Shown here in pieces: positions 7,996-15,503 of a stretch of 43,768 nucleotides of DNA. Within the stretch, counting starts at the first letter, position 1. The number at the start of each line of letters is the position of its first letter. Position numbers and translations under genes: made by a program. Location: contig UQRW01000013.1 in the NCBI GenBank assembly GCA_900543515.1, positions 1-43,768 on the forward strand, in the 5' to 3' direction. The notes beneath the pieces are model-generated. The model saw only the letters and a program-made list of their open reading frames with translations, was not told where the DNA came from and made no database searches. The DNA is from an uncultured Collinsella sp. Its GTDB lineage: Bacteria > Actinomycetota > Coriobacteriia > Coriobacteriales > Coriobacteriaceae.

Positions 7996-8742
7996 CTAGA
8001 CCGTGATGACGTTGTCCATCGACTGGTACTTGGCGGGTACCTCGCCCGCAGTGATGATCGTTGCATCACGAAAGTCCGCGAACTTGACGGGCGCCACCAT
8101 GCCAAGTTTACTGGCGTCCGAGATTACGAAGCGTTTGGCGGTATGGCGCATCGAGATACGCTTGACCTGTGCTTCCTCGATATCCGGTGTGGTGAGACCT
8201 TGCTCGGCCGCGATGCCGTTGGATCCCCAAAAGCCGCAGTTGAAGTTATAGCGGTCCAGGGTTGCCAAGGCATCGGGGCCAACGAGCGCCTCGGTCTCGG
8301 GTTTGAGCTCGCCGCCCAGCACCACGGTACGCATGCCGCGCAAAGCAAGGTGCTGAGCATGGAGCACGGAATCGGTCACATAGGTGACGCCGTCGAGACG
8401 CGGAAGATGCTCGATGAGCTTGAGGGTCGTTGAGCCCGAATCGATATACACAAAGCTATCGGGCTCCACCAGGGCCGCGGCACGAGCACAGATGCGCTCC
8501 TTGTCATCGTTATGGAGATCACTGCGTTCGCTGATCGTCAAGTCGCGCGTCACGTGCGCGCGCTCCAGACTCGTCGCACCTCCGTGCACCTTGGCGATAC
8601 GGTGCGCGCGGTCGAGCGTTTGCAAGTCACGGCGAATGGTGGACGGTGTCACGCCCAGGGCCTCGGCAAGTTCCGGCACGGTAACCGAGCCGGCCTGCTG
8701 CACCATCGACACGATCGCATTGAGCCTATCTTCCGCAAGCAT
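7996..8742 (-). CDS. DeoR/GlpR-family transcriptional regulator
   Basis: 248-residue sugar-metabolism type repressor. N-terminal winged helix: ELAEALGVTPSTIRRDLQTLDR (residues ~24-45), then the C-terminal DeoR sensor domain with YIDSGSTTLKLIEHLP and VLGGELKPETEALVGP, which in this family binds a phosphorylated sugar. ATG at 8742 with GGAGGAG 7 nt upstream, starting 3 nt after the stop of the oxidoreductase gene, so translation is likely coupled. It probably controls this two-gene operon through the repeats near 9963-10006. Ligand unknown. Confidence 0.9.
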   Translation of the reverse strand: MLAEDRLNAIVSMVQQAGSVTVPELAEALGVTPSTIRRDLQTLDRAHRIAKVHGGATSLERAHVTRDLTISERSDLHNDDKERICARAAALVEPDSFVYIDSGSTTLKLIEHLPRLDGVTYVTDSVLHAQHLALRGMRTVVLGGELKPETEALVGPDALATLDRYNFNCGFWGSNGIAAEQGLTTPDIEEAQVKRISMRHTAKRFVISDASKLGMVAPVKFADFRDATIITAGEVPAKYQSMDNVITV

Positions 8743-8745
8743 CGC

Positions 8746-9825
8746 TTACTCCTCCTCGGGGTACACGACTCCCCAATCGGCGCGGAGCTTGGTCATAAGC
8801 TCCATAACATCAGAAGCATAATCCAGCAGCTCGCGCTTGGAGTCGTCGCCGGCAACGGCCTTCTCAAGATCGGCCATCTCATAGCAAAGGGCGTAAGCTT
8901 CGGTGCCGGCGTGGACCTCCTCGCGGTGGCCGTCCACAGTCCACACGATGGTCGCGTGATCGGCGCGCGGATACTCGTTGACCTCGATATAGCACTTGTC
9001 GAAGCTGATGACCGAGCGCTTGGGCTGCTTGGAGTGGAGCGTGAGGCTCACAACACCCAGCTGCTGCTCGGCGTTACGGCAGACAATGCCGCCCGCAACG
9101 TCGACACCGGTCTCACAGGTGTTGCCCAGCGAGACAACCTCAGCGGGCTGGCTCGCCATAAAGAGGCGCATAACGGAGAGCGCATACACGCCAATGTCGA
9201 GCATGGCGCCACCGGCAAGGCTACGGTTGTAGAAGCGGTTGGTCAGGTCGCCGTACTCCTTATAGCTGCCAAAGTTGAGCTGAGCGAGATTCATGCGGCC
9301 GAACTCGCCGACATCCATGCGACGACGCAGCTCCTGATACAAGGGCATGTGAAGCACCGTGGTGGCGTCCATAAGGACCACGTTGTGCTCGTCGGCAATG
9401 GCGCGGGCCTCGTCAAGCTCGGCGGAATTGAGGGTAATGGCCTTCTCGCAGAGCACGTGCTTGCCAGCTGCCAGAGCGGCTCGCAGATAGGTGATATGCG
9501 TGTTGTGCGGCGTGGTGATATAGACTGCGTCAATGTCCGGATCGGCGTAGAGATCCTCGACCGTGCCATAGACCTTCTCAACGCCATACTGCTCTGCAAA
9601 AGCCTGAGCCTTGGACAGCGTGCGGTTGGCAACGCCCGCGAGCTTTCGGCCGGCAAGGGCGAGAGACTGAGCCATCTGGTTGGCGATAACGCCACACCCA
9701 ATTACAGCCCAACGAAGCTCGGGAGCCGTAAAGATGTCGTTTGGGAACGGCTGATTCTGGACCGAGGCAAACGCCGCCTTTGCGGCTGCCTCGGCGTCGA
9801 GCGGAGCCTGTTTGGAATCTGCCAT
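8746..9825 (-). CDS. Gfo/Idh/MocA-family NAD(P)-dependent oxidoreductase
   Basis: 359 residues. Rossmann fold begins near residue 30 with AVIGCGVIANQMAQSLA; the family segment AVYITTPHNTHITYLRAALAAGKHVLCEKAIT follows. The usual EKP after the cysteine is EKA here, a small departure. The C-terminal alpha/beta domain contains the expected FYNRSLAGGAMLDIGVYAL, including the catalytic-region GGxxxDxGxY pattern. Substrate is probably a sugar or cyclitol; the partner DeoR regulator agrees with carbohydrate control. ATG 9825 has AGGAGG upstream. Confidence 0.9.
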   Translation of the reverse strand: MADSKQAPLDAEAAAKAAFASVQNQPFPNDIFTAPELRWAVIGCGVIANQMAQSLALAGRKLAGVANRTLSKAQAFAEQYGVEKVYGTVEDLYADPDIDAVYITTPHNTHITYLRAALAAGKHVLCEKAITLNSAELDEARAIADEHNVVLMDATTVLHMPLYQELRRRMDVGEFGRMNLAQLNFGSYKEYGDLTNRFYNRSLAGGAMLDIGVYALSVMRLFMASQPAEVVSLGNTCETGVDVAGGIVCRNAEQQLGVVSLTLHSKQPKRSVISFDKCYIEVNEYPRADHATIVWTVDGHREEVHAGTEAYALCYEMADLEKAVAGDDSKRELLDYASDVMELMTKLRADWGVVYPEEE

Positions 9826-9962
9826 GATGTGCCTCCTGAGTCATCGGAAGTCCTTCATTTCTAACAAACCTATAGTCGCACAATTGCGCGCGTATCTGCT
9901 CGTGTTTGCGTATTTATTTGCTTATCGGTCATTATTTAGCCATAGTTGGCAGATGTTTGCGC

Positions 9963-10006
9963 GGCTATGCGCATTGTCGCGCAAGGCTATGCGCGTAAAT
10001 GCGCAT
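9963..10006. promoter_or_regulatory. Cluster of ATGCGC repeats upstream of the oxidoreductase-deoR operon
   Basis: GGCTATGCGC occurs at 9963-9972 and again at 9985-9994, 22 bp (about two helical turns) apart, and the palindrome ATGCGCAT follows at 9999-10006. This is about 140-180 bp before the operon start. Such phased repeats are candidate operators for the DeoR-type regulator; I could not place a convincing promoter. Confidence 0.4.
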
Positions 10007-10110
10007 GCGACGATCCTTGTGAAACATAAAGGGGCGGAACACCAAAGCCCTAAAAGACAGACCCAGCTGTATTACTTCACCCCTCTGGGGGCATCAGACA
10101 TCAAAGGATC

Positions 10111-10263
10111 GTCCCAAACTGCCGGCACATAGAGACTGTCCCCCCAACGACTGGTCATTTAAGTCTGTCCCCAATGAATGGTCGTCCCCAGCTGCCGACA
10201 GAAAATGAACGCCCCCAGGTGCCGGCATTTCAACGGCCACTCATTTAAGTCTGTCCCCAATGA
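10111..10263. repeat. REP-like repeat cluster downstream of rplX
   Basis: A 23-bp sequence bounded by TCATT and AATGA and containing AAGTCTGTCCCC is present twice without mismatch at 10155-10177 and 10241-10263. Between and before them, a second unit of the type GTCCCN(2-3)TGCCGGCA recurs in degenerate form near 10111, 10183 and 10211. The 23-bp unit has inverted ends (TCATT/AATGA). No transposase gene is present here. The remainder of 9826-10335 has no gene that I can support. Confidence 0.65.
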
Positions 10264-10267
10264 GTAG

Positions 10268-10309
10268 GGATAGAAAAAGGCCCGGGTGCCGTGGGGCATC
10301 CGGGCCTTT
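10268..10309 (-). terminator. Terminator of the rplC-rplX operon
   Basis: Stem AAAGGCCCGG..TGCC (10276-10290) with GGCA.CCGGGCCTTT (10295-10308), followed on the minus strand by TTTTTCTATC. It lies 27 nt after the rplX stop, so the ribosomal operon ends here. Confidence 0.88.
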
Positions 10310-10335
10310 GCTAGCAACTTGATGTTGCGGGCAGC

Positions 10336-10641
10336 TTAGAACTTGTGGCCGCACTTCTTGCAGACGCGCAGCTTGTTCTTGCCGTCCTTCTCGTGACCGA
10401 CGCGGGTAACCTTACCGCACTCGGGGCAAACGAGATTGACGTTGGAGGCGTCGATAGGAGCCTCCTGCGAAACGATGCCGCCCTGCTGGTTGGCAGCGTT
10501 GGGCTTGACGGCCTTCTTGACGACCGAAACGCCCTCGACAACGACCTTGTTCTCGGCGGGGAGAGCACGCAGGACAACGCCCTGCTTGCCGCGATCCTTA
10601 CCAGAGAGAACCTGGACCTTATCGCCCTTCTTGATATACAT
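10336..10641 (-). CDS. rplX: 50S ribosomal protein L24
   Basis: Early assembly protein of the large subunit, 101 residues. KOW motif at the N-terminus (KKGDKVQVLSGKDRGKQGVV). The C-terminal part has two CxxC pairs, CPECG and CKKCG, around residues 72-98, so this is a zinc-ribbon-like (C+) form of L24 rather than the cysteine-free form. Last gene of its operon: rplE, rpsN and rpsH, which usually follow, are absent and a terminator comes next. ATG 10641 has GGGGAG 6 nt upstream. Confidence 0.97.
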   Translation of the reverse strand: MYIKKGDKVQVLSGKDRGKQGVVLRALPAENKVVVEGVSVVKKAVKPNAANQQGGIVSQEAPIDASNVNLVCPECGKVTRVGHEKDGKNKLRVCKKCGHKF

Positions 10642-10654
10642 ATATCTCCCCTAA

Positions 10655-11023
10655 CTACAGGGTCTCGGGAGCGAGCGAGACGATCTTCATGTACTTCTTG
10701 TCACGAAGCTCGCGAGCGACGGGCCCGAAGATACGGGTACCGACGGGCGAACCATCGTTGTTGATGACAACGCAAGCGTTCTCATCAAAGCGAATGTAGG
10801 AGCCATCCTTGCGGCGGATCTCCTTAACGGTGCGAACGACGACGCAACGGACAACGTCCTTCTTCTTGACGTTGGCGCCAGGGGTAGCCTCCTGGACAGC
10901 ACCGATGAACACATCGCCGATGCCTGCATAACGACGCTTGGAACCGCCAAGCACCTTGATGCAGCGAATCTTGCGAGCGCCGGAGTTGTCGGCGACGTTC
11001 AGCATGGTTTGCATCTGAATCAT
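10655..11023 (-). CDS. rplN: 50S ribosomal protein L14
   Basis: 122 residues, standard length. Recognised from MIQMQTMLNVADNSGARKI at the start and the ending GPVARELRDKKYMKIVSLAPE. Contacts 16S rRNA at bridge B8 in other bacteria. It is separated from rpsQ by 118 nt, unusually long inside this operon; that spacer holds a hairpin. Confidence 0.98.
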   Translation of the reverse strand: MIQMQTMLNVADNSGARKIRCIKVLGGSKRRYAGIGDVFIGAVQEATPGANVKKKDVVRCVVVRTVKEIRRKDGSYIRFDENACVVINNDGSPVGTRIFGPVARELRDKKYMKIVSLAPETL

Positions 11024-11080
11024 GGTAGATGTTCCTCCGAACTAAGAACCGAAGAGAGGTGCGCAGCCTTTATACGGCCT

Positions 11081-11106
11081 GTGGTATGCAAGCCAGGCAT
11101 ACGCAC
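11081..11106 (-). other. Hairpin in the rpsQ-rplN spacer
   Basis: GTG-GTATGC (11081-11089) pairs with GCATAC-CAC (11097-11106, one bulged G), loop 7 nt. No T-run follows on the minus strand. Possible processing or attenuation element ahead of rplN-rplX. Confidence 0.45.
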
Positions 11107-11141
11107 ATCTTAGGAAACGTACAAGTCGTAAGAGCGACTGC

Positions 11142-11402
11142 TTATTTAGCGCGCTCGACGACCTCGATGAGGCGCCAACGCTTCATCTTGGACATAGGAC
11201 GGGTCTCCATAACGCGGACGGTATCGCCCACGCCAGCCGTGCACTCCTCGTCGTGAGCGTGCAGCTTCTTGGAGCTGGTCATCATCTTGCCGTACTTGGG
11301 GTGACGCTTGCGCTCGGTGATGGTGACAACAATGGTCTTGGCACCGGAGACAGAGGTAACGACACCCGTACGGACCTTACGCGAGTTACGCGAATCAGTC
11401 AT
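11142..11402 (-). CDS. rpsQ: 30S ribosomal protein S17
   Basis: 86 residues. Primary rRNA-binding protein, OB fold. Recognised from RTGVVTSVSGAKTIVVTI, then HPKYGKMM and the VGDTVRVMETRPMSKMKRWRLIEV ending. ATG 11402 with AAGGAGAG upstream; 16 nt after rpmC. Confidence 0.98.
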   Translation of the reverse strand: MTDSRNSRKVRTGVVTSVSGAKTIVVTITERKRHPKYGKMMTSSKKLHAHDEECTAGVGDTVRVMETRPMSKMKRWRLIEVVERAK

Positions 11403-11418
11403 GTTCTCTCCTTAGGTC

Positions 11419-11634
11419 CTACTCGGCGACAGCGGACTTCTCCGCTGCGATCTCGCGGGCGCGCTGCTCCGTGAGGACGCGAGCGATGTCCTTCTTCACG
11501 GTGTTGACGCGAGCGGTGTTGTCCAGCTGGCTGGTGGCCATCTGGAAACGAAGGTTAAAGAGCTCGGCGCGCATTTCCTTCAGCTTCTCAACGAGCTGAG
11601 CGTCCGAGAGCTCACGAATCTCTGCGGGCTTCAT
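11419..11634 (-). CDS. rpmC: 50S ribosomal protein L29
   Basis: 71 residues, two-helix protein near the exit tunnel. MKPAEIRELSDAQLVEKLKEMRAELFNLRFQ is the classic N-terminus. Its ATG overlaps the rplP stop by one base (TAATG), implying translational coupling. Confidence 0.98.
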   Translation of the reverse strand: MKPAEIRELSDAQLVEKLKEMRAELFNLRFQMATSQLDNTARVNTVKKDIARVLTEQRAREIAAEKSAVAE

Positions 11635-12137
11635 TAGTTCTCCTCCTTGGCGGCGGCGGCGTCCTCAGCAGCCCACTTGGCCTCGAGAGCGGCCTCCTCA
11701 GCCATCTCCTTCTCGATGCGCTGCTCAGCGTTCTTGGCAGCAACAATCTTGGTCTTGATGGGGAGCTTGTGCTGCGCAAGACGCAGAGCCTCGCGAGCGA
11801 CCTCCTCGGGAACACCCTTGACCTCGAACATGATGCGGCCGGGCTTGACGACGGCCACCCACTCCTCGGGGTTACCCTTACCAGAACCCATGCGAGTCTC
11901 GGCGGGCTTCTTGGTGATGGGCTTATCGGGGAAGATCGTGATGTAGACACGACCGCCACGCTTCATGTAGCGGGTCATGGCAATACGAGCGGCCTCGATC
12001 TGACGGTTGGTGATCCAATGGGCCTCGAGAGCCTGGATACCAAACTCGCCGAAATGCAGCTCGGTATTACCCTTGGCCTGGCCCTTCATGGAGCCACGCT
12101 GCACCTTGCGGTGAAGAATACGCTTAGGGGCAAGCAC
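11634..12137 (-). CDS. rplP: 50S ribosomal protein L16 with Ala/Glu-rich tail
   Basis: 167 residues, about 25 longer than usual (136-144). The core from MLAPKRILHRKVQRG to HKLPIKTKIV is typical; the surplus is a C-terminal charged, alanine-rich helix (EKEMAEEAALEAKWAAED). Start is GTG at 12137, overlapping the rpsC TAG by one base (TAGTG), with AGAGGAGGGG inside the end of rpsC. L16 organises the tRNA A-site region of the large subunit; the tail is an extra whose role is unknown. Confidence 0.97.
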   Translation of the reverse strand: MLAPKRILHRKVQRGSMKGQAKGNTELHFGEFGIQALEAHWITNRQIEAARIAMTRYMKRGGRVYITIFPDKPITKKPAETRMGSGKGNPEEWVAVVKPGRIMFEVKGVPEEVAREALRLAQHKLPIKTKIVAAKNAEQRIEKEMAEEAALEAKWAAEDAAAAKEEN

Positions 12138-12847
12138 TACTGACCCCTCCTCTCGGAGTTACGACGACGAGGACGGGAAGAGCCCTCGAGTGCAGGGTTG
12201 GGAACAGGCTGGCCCGGGAGCTTCTCGCCCAGGTAGATCCAGACCTTCACGCCGCAAGCACCCATGGTGGTGCTGGCGACAGCCGTGCCGTAGTCGATCT
12301 TGGCACGGAGGGTGTGCAGAGGCACGCGACCCTCACGGTACCACTCACGACGGCCCATCTCGGCACCGCCGAGACGACCGGAGCACTGGATACGGATGCC
12401 CTTAGCGCCGGCCTTGCGGGCGGACTGGACAGCCTTGCGCATAGCGCGACGGAAGGCAACGCGGCCCTCGAGCTGCTCGGCGATAGACTGAGCAACGAGG
12501 TTGGCGTCGAGCTCGGGGCGCTTGATCTCGATAACGTCGACGGAGAGCTGGCCCTTGGAGACGCCAGCGACCTTCTCAAGCTCGGTGCGGAGGGTATCGA
12601 TCTCGGCACCCTTCTTACCGATGACAACGCCGGGGCGAGCAGTGAGGATGATGACCTTCACCTTGTCGCCAGCGCGCTCGATCTCGACGCGGGAGACAGC
12701 TGCGCGGGAAAGACGCTTCTCGAGGTACTTGCGGATCTCGAGATCGTTACCGAGGGTCTTAGCGTAATCCTTCTCTGCGAACCAGCGGGAGCGCCAGTTC
12801 TCGGTGATGCCAAGACGGAAGCCGGTGGGGTAGACTTTCTGACCCAT
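12137..12847 (-). CDS. rpsC: 30S ribosomal protein S3
   Basis: 236 residues. MGQKVYPTGFRLGITENWRSRWFA start, KH domain around VIGKKGAEIDTLRTEL (residues ~75-90), C-terminal domain GRLGGAEMGRREWYREGRVPLHTLRA. Helps form the mRNA entry channel and helicase activity with S4/S5 in other bacteria. ATG 12847 with AGGAGG 11 nt upstream. Confidence 0.98.
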   Translation of the reverse strand: MGQKVYPTGFRLGITENWRSRWFAEKDYAKTLGNDLEIRKYLEKRLSRAAVSRVEIERAGDKVKVIILTARPGVVIGKKGAEIDTLRTELEKVAGVSKGQLSVDVIEIKRPELDANLVAQSIAEQLEGRVAFRRAMRKAVQSARKAGAKGIRIQCSGRLGGAEMGRREWYREGRVPLHTLRAKIDYGTAVASTTMGACGVKVWIYLGEKLPGQPVPNPALEGSSRPRRRNSERRGQ

Positions 12848-12853
12848 ACAGCT

Positions 12854-13225
12854 TTACGCCTCCTTTCGAGGAGCAACGACGACGGTGATGTGGGAAGTAC
12901 GCTTCAGAATGCGAGAAGCGGAACCCTTGGCGCGGGGACGGATGCGCTTAAGCGTCGGACCCTCGTCAACATAGGCAGCGGCGACAACCAGGTTGTCGGC
13001 ACGCAGACCGTTGTTGTTCTCGGCGTTCGCAACGGCGGAACGGAGAACCTTCTCGACATCCACGGCGACAGCGCGGTCGCAGAAGTGGAGGATGTCGAAG
13101 GCCTGAGCGACAGGCTTGCGGCGGATCAGATCGACCACCAGGCGGGCCTTGCTGGGGGAAACACGCACGTACTTAGCGACGGCGCGAACCTCGGTGGCCT
13201 CAGTTTCAATAGACTTAGTTGCCAT
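12854..13225 (-). CDS. rplV: 50S ribosomal protein L22
   Basis: 123 residues. Core AKYVRVSPSKARLVVDLIRRK and ending GSASRILKRTSHITVVV are typical; the basic hairpin near residues 85-105 would reach into the exit tunnel. Six nt before rpsC. Confidence 0.98.
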   Translation of the reverse strand: MATKSIETEATEVRAVAKYVRVSPSKARLVVDLIRRKPVAQAFDILHFCDRAVAVDVEKVLRSAVANAENNNGLRADNLVVAAAYVDEGPTLKRIRPRAKGSASRILKRTSHITVVVAPRKEA

Positions 13226-13239
13226 TTACGGTTAACCCC

Positions 13240-13500
13240 CTATTTGGCCTTGTGGCCACGGAACGTACGAGTCGGCGCGAACTCGCCGAGCTTGTGACCA
13301 ACCATGGACTCGGTAACATACACGGGCACATGCTTGCGGCCGTCGTGGACGGCGATGGTGTGACCAACCATCTCGGGGAAGATGGTGGACGCGCGAGACC
13401 AGGTCTTCACGACGTCCTTCTTGCCAGCCTCGTTCATCGCGGTGATACGCGAGAGAAGGCGAGTCTCCACGAACGGGCCCTTTTTGAGACTTCTGCTCAT
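13240..13500 (-). CDS. rpsS: 30S ribosomal protein S19
   Basis: 86 residues, slightly shorter than the common 92. MSRSLKKGPFVETRLL start and VTESMVGHKLGEFAPTRTFRGH ending leave no doubt. Small-subunit head protein contacting S13. AGGAG upstream of ATG 13500. Confidence 0.98.
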   Translation of the reverse strand: MSRSLKKGPFVETRLLSRITAMNEAGKKDVVKTWSRASTIFPEMVGHTIAVHDGRKHVPVYVTESMVGHKLGEFAPTRTFRGHKAK

Positions 13501-13532
13501 AAGTGCTTTCTCCTAAAACTCGGTATCCGAAA

Positions 13533-14363
13533 TTACTTCTTACGGCGACGAATGATGTGCTGGTTCGAGACCTTCTTCTTCTTGCGCGTACGAAGGCCCT
13601 TCGTCGGCTTACCCCAGGGGGTAACAGAGGGACGACCAGAGGTGTGGTTCTTGCCCTCGCCACCGCCGTGCGGGTGGTCGACAGGGTTCATGACGGTACC
13701 GCGGACGGTCGGGCGCACGTTCATGTGACGCTTACGGCCGGCCTTGCCGATGACGATGTTGGAGTGATCGGCGTTGCCGACCTCACCGACGGTGGCGCGG
13801 CAGGTAACGAGGATGCGGCGCATCTCGGAGGAAGGCATACGGACGATAGCGTACTTGCCCTCCTTACCCATCAGCTGGCAAGAGTTACCGGCGGAACGGG
13901 CGATAGCAGCGCCCTTGCCCGGCTGGAACTCGACGGCGTGGATGAGCGTACCGACGGGGATGTCGGCGAGGGGCAGAGCGTTGCCCGGCTTGATGTCGGC
14001 GTCAGAACCGGACATGATGGTCTGACCGACCTCGAGGCCCTTGGGGGCCAGGATGTAGCGCTTCTCACCGTCAGCGTAGTGCAGCAGAGCGATGCGAGCG
14101 GAACGGTTCGGATCGTACTCGATCGTGGCAACCTTGGCGGGCACGCCGTCCTTGTTGCGCTTGAAGTCGATCACGCGGTAACGACGCTTCACGCCGCCGC
14201 CCTGGTGGCGGGTGGTGATGCGGCCGTTGTTGTTACGACCGGCCTTCTTGGGCAGGGGCTCGAGAAGAGACTTCTCGGGCTTGGTGCAGGTGATCTCGGA
14301 GAAGTCGGAGATCGTCTGCCAACGCCTACCAGCGGAGGTCGGCTTAAGGTGCTTTACAGCCAT
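13533..14363 (-). CDS. rplB: 50S ribosomal protein L2
   Basis: 276 residues. MAVKHLKPTSAGRRWQT start, GGGVKRRYRVIDFKR, and the C-terminal NPVDHPHGGGEGK loop with the conserved His needed near the peptidyl-transferase centre. Start ATG 14363 (AAAGGGA upstream); a longer in-frame reading extends into the structured spacer and is not supported. It is preceded by 179 nt containing hairpins and one copy of a motif shared with the rplC and rpsL leaders. Confidence 0.98.
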   Translation of the reverse strand: MAVKHLKPTSAGRRWQTISDFSEITCTKPEKSLLEPLPKKAGRNNNGRITTRHQGGGVKRRYRVIDFKRNKDGVPAKVATIEYDPNRSARIALLHYADGEKRYILAPKGLEVGQTIMSGSDADIKPGNALPLADIPVGTLIHAVEFQPGKGAAIARSAGNSCQLMGKEGKYAIVRMPSSEMRRILVTCRATVGEVGNADHSNIVIGKAGRKRHMNVRPTVRGTVMNPVDHPHGGGEGKNHTSGRPSVTPWGKPTKGLRTRKKKKVSNQHIIRRRKK

Positions 14364-14393
14364 TACAATCCCTTTCAATAGGAATCCGTTAGC

Positions 14394-14524
14394 CATCGCA
14401 GACAGGGATTCGAGGTTCTGCCTCGGGTGCGATGACACCGGACGTATACACGGTTCCGGGCGTGTCCATTTTATACGCTCAAAACCTTGAGCTCCCGCCT
14501 CCCCTATTTGGGAGGCATGAGCTC
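14394..14524 (-). promoter_or_regulatory. Structured leader/spacer between rplW and rplB
   Basis: Three stem-loops in a 179-nt gap within an otherwise tight operon. First: GAGCTC-AT-GCCTCCC / GGGAGGC-GG-GAGCTC (14489-14524). Second: CCGGA/TCCGG (14438-14442/14455-14459). Third: CATCGCA/TGCGATG (14394-14400/14428-14434) enclosing CGAGG/CCTCG (14411-14415/14421-14425). A TATAAAAT lies at 14468-14475 (minus) without a good -35. It could be an attenuator, autoregulatory leader or internal promoter. Confidence 0.6.
14450..14463 (-). promoter_or_regulatory. Ribosomal-leader motif, rplB copy
   Basis: Minus-strand ACGCCCGGAACCGT, flanked by GGAC before and GTATAC after. Matches the rplC copy (16315-16328) and rpsL copy (33586-33599) in the ACGCCCG half and the final CGT, giving an imperfect ACG...CGT dyad. 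Confidence 0.5.
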
Positions 14525-14542
14525 ACTCAACAGCAGCGAGTC

Positions 14543-14830
14543 TTAGGCCTGGTTGCCAAAGACCTCGATGGTGTCGCCCTCGGCCAGCGTGACGATGGCC
14601 TTCTTCCAAGAACGGGTCTTGCCGGCGACATAGCGCACGCGCTTGGTCTTGGGCTTGACCGTCAGGGTGTTCACGCGAACGACCTTGACGCCGAAGATCT
14701 CCTCGACAGCGTCCTTGATCTGATACTTGTTAGCATCCTTGGCGACCTCGAACGTGTACTTGTTCAGCTCCATGCCGGAGAAGGAACGCTCGGACACGAT
14801 CGGACGGATGATGATCTCGTGGGCGGTCAT
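14543..14830 (-). CDS. rplW: 50S ribosomal protein L23
   Basis: 95 residues. IIIRPIVSERSFSGMELNKYTFEV and the VNTLTVKPKTKRVR basic loop are typical. It docks trigger factor and SRP at the tunnel exit in other bacteria. ATG 14830 directly abuts the rplD stop. Confidence 0.98.
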   Translation of the reverse strand: MTAHEIIIRPIVSERSFSGMELNKYTFEVAKDANKYQIKDAVEEIFGVKVVRVNTLTVKPKTKRVRYVAGKTRSWKKAIVTLAEGDTIEVFGNQA

Positions 14831-15457
14831 TTATGCAAGCACCTCCCCGAAGTGAGCGGCGATGTCGGCGGGCATCAGCACGGCGTTGTTGTTGACGAGA
14901 TCGTAGGTGTTGGCCTCGTCAGCGGTGATGATGAACGTCTTGGGAATGTTGCGGAACGACAGGTAGGCGTTGACGTCCTCATCGCGAACGATGATGGTCA
15001 GACGCTTGCCCTCAAGGCCGAGAGCCTTGAGCATGGCGACGGCAGCCTTGGTGGAAGGCTTCTCGAAGCCGTAGTCGTCGACGAGCACGAGCTCGCCATC
15101 GGCCAGCTTGGCGGACAGCGCGGAGCGCATAGCCAGCTTGACCTCCTTGTTGTTCATACGCTTAGCGTAGGAACGGGGCTTGGGGGCGAAGACGACGCCA
15201 CCGTGACGCCACTGGGCAGCACGGATGGAACCCTGGCGGGCACGGCCGGTGCCCTTCTGACGCCAAGGCTTCTTGCCGCCACCGGAAACCTCAGAGCGGC
15301 CCTTAGCGGACTGGGTGCCCTGACGCCAAGAGGCCATCTGGCACTTGACGATGTGGTGCATAACGTGGATGTTCGGCTCGATGCCGTACACCTCAGCGGC
15401 GAGCTCGGCCTCGGCGACCTTCTTGCCCTCGCTGTTCTTTACTTCAAACTTTGCCAT
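14831..15457 (-). CDS. rplD: 50S ribosomal protein L4
   Basis: 208 residues. The tunnel loop KKPWRQKGTGRARQGSIRAAQWRHGGVVFAPKPRSY is well conserved at residues ~65-100. In E. coli L4 represses the S10 operon through a leader upstream of rpsJ; here rpsJ is in a different operon, so such feedback would have to act on the rplC leader instead (inference). Confidence 0.98.
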   Translation of the reverse strand: MAKFEVKNSEGKKVAEAELAAEVYGIEPNIHVMHHIVKCQMASWRQGTQSAKGRSEVSGGGKKPWRQKGTGRARQGSIRAAQWRHGGVVFAPKPRSYAKRMNNKEVKLAMRSALSAKLADGELVLVDDYGFEKPSTKAAVAMLKALGLEGKRLTIIVRDEDVNAYLSFRNIPKTFIITADEANTYDLVNNNAVLMPADIAAHFGEVLA

Positions 15458-15503
15458 TTAAGTGTTCTCCTTGGTATGACGCTGGGCTAAATGGGCTGGG
15501 CCC

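Noticed and set aside
10111..10263. CRISPR array
   Set aside because: Only two exact 23-bp copies, with a degenerate second repeat in between and no cas genes.
14394..14434. tRNA-like segment (TTCGA-type loop) before rplB
   Set aside because: The T-arm-like string lacks the required flanking G-C pairing, and no acceptor, D or anticodon arms fit; the segment folds better as a nested hairpin.
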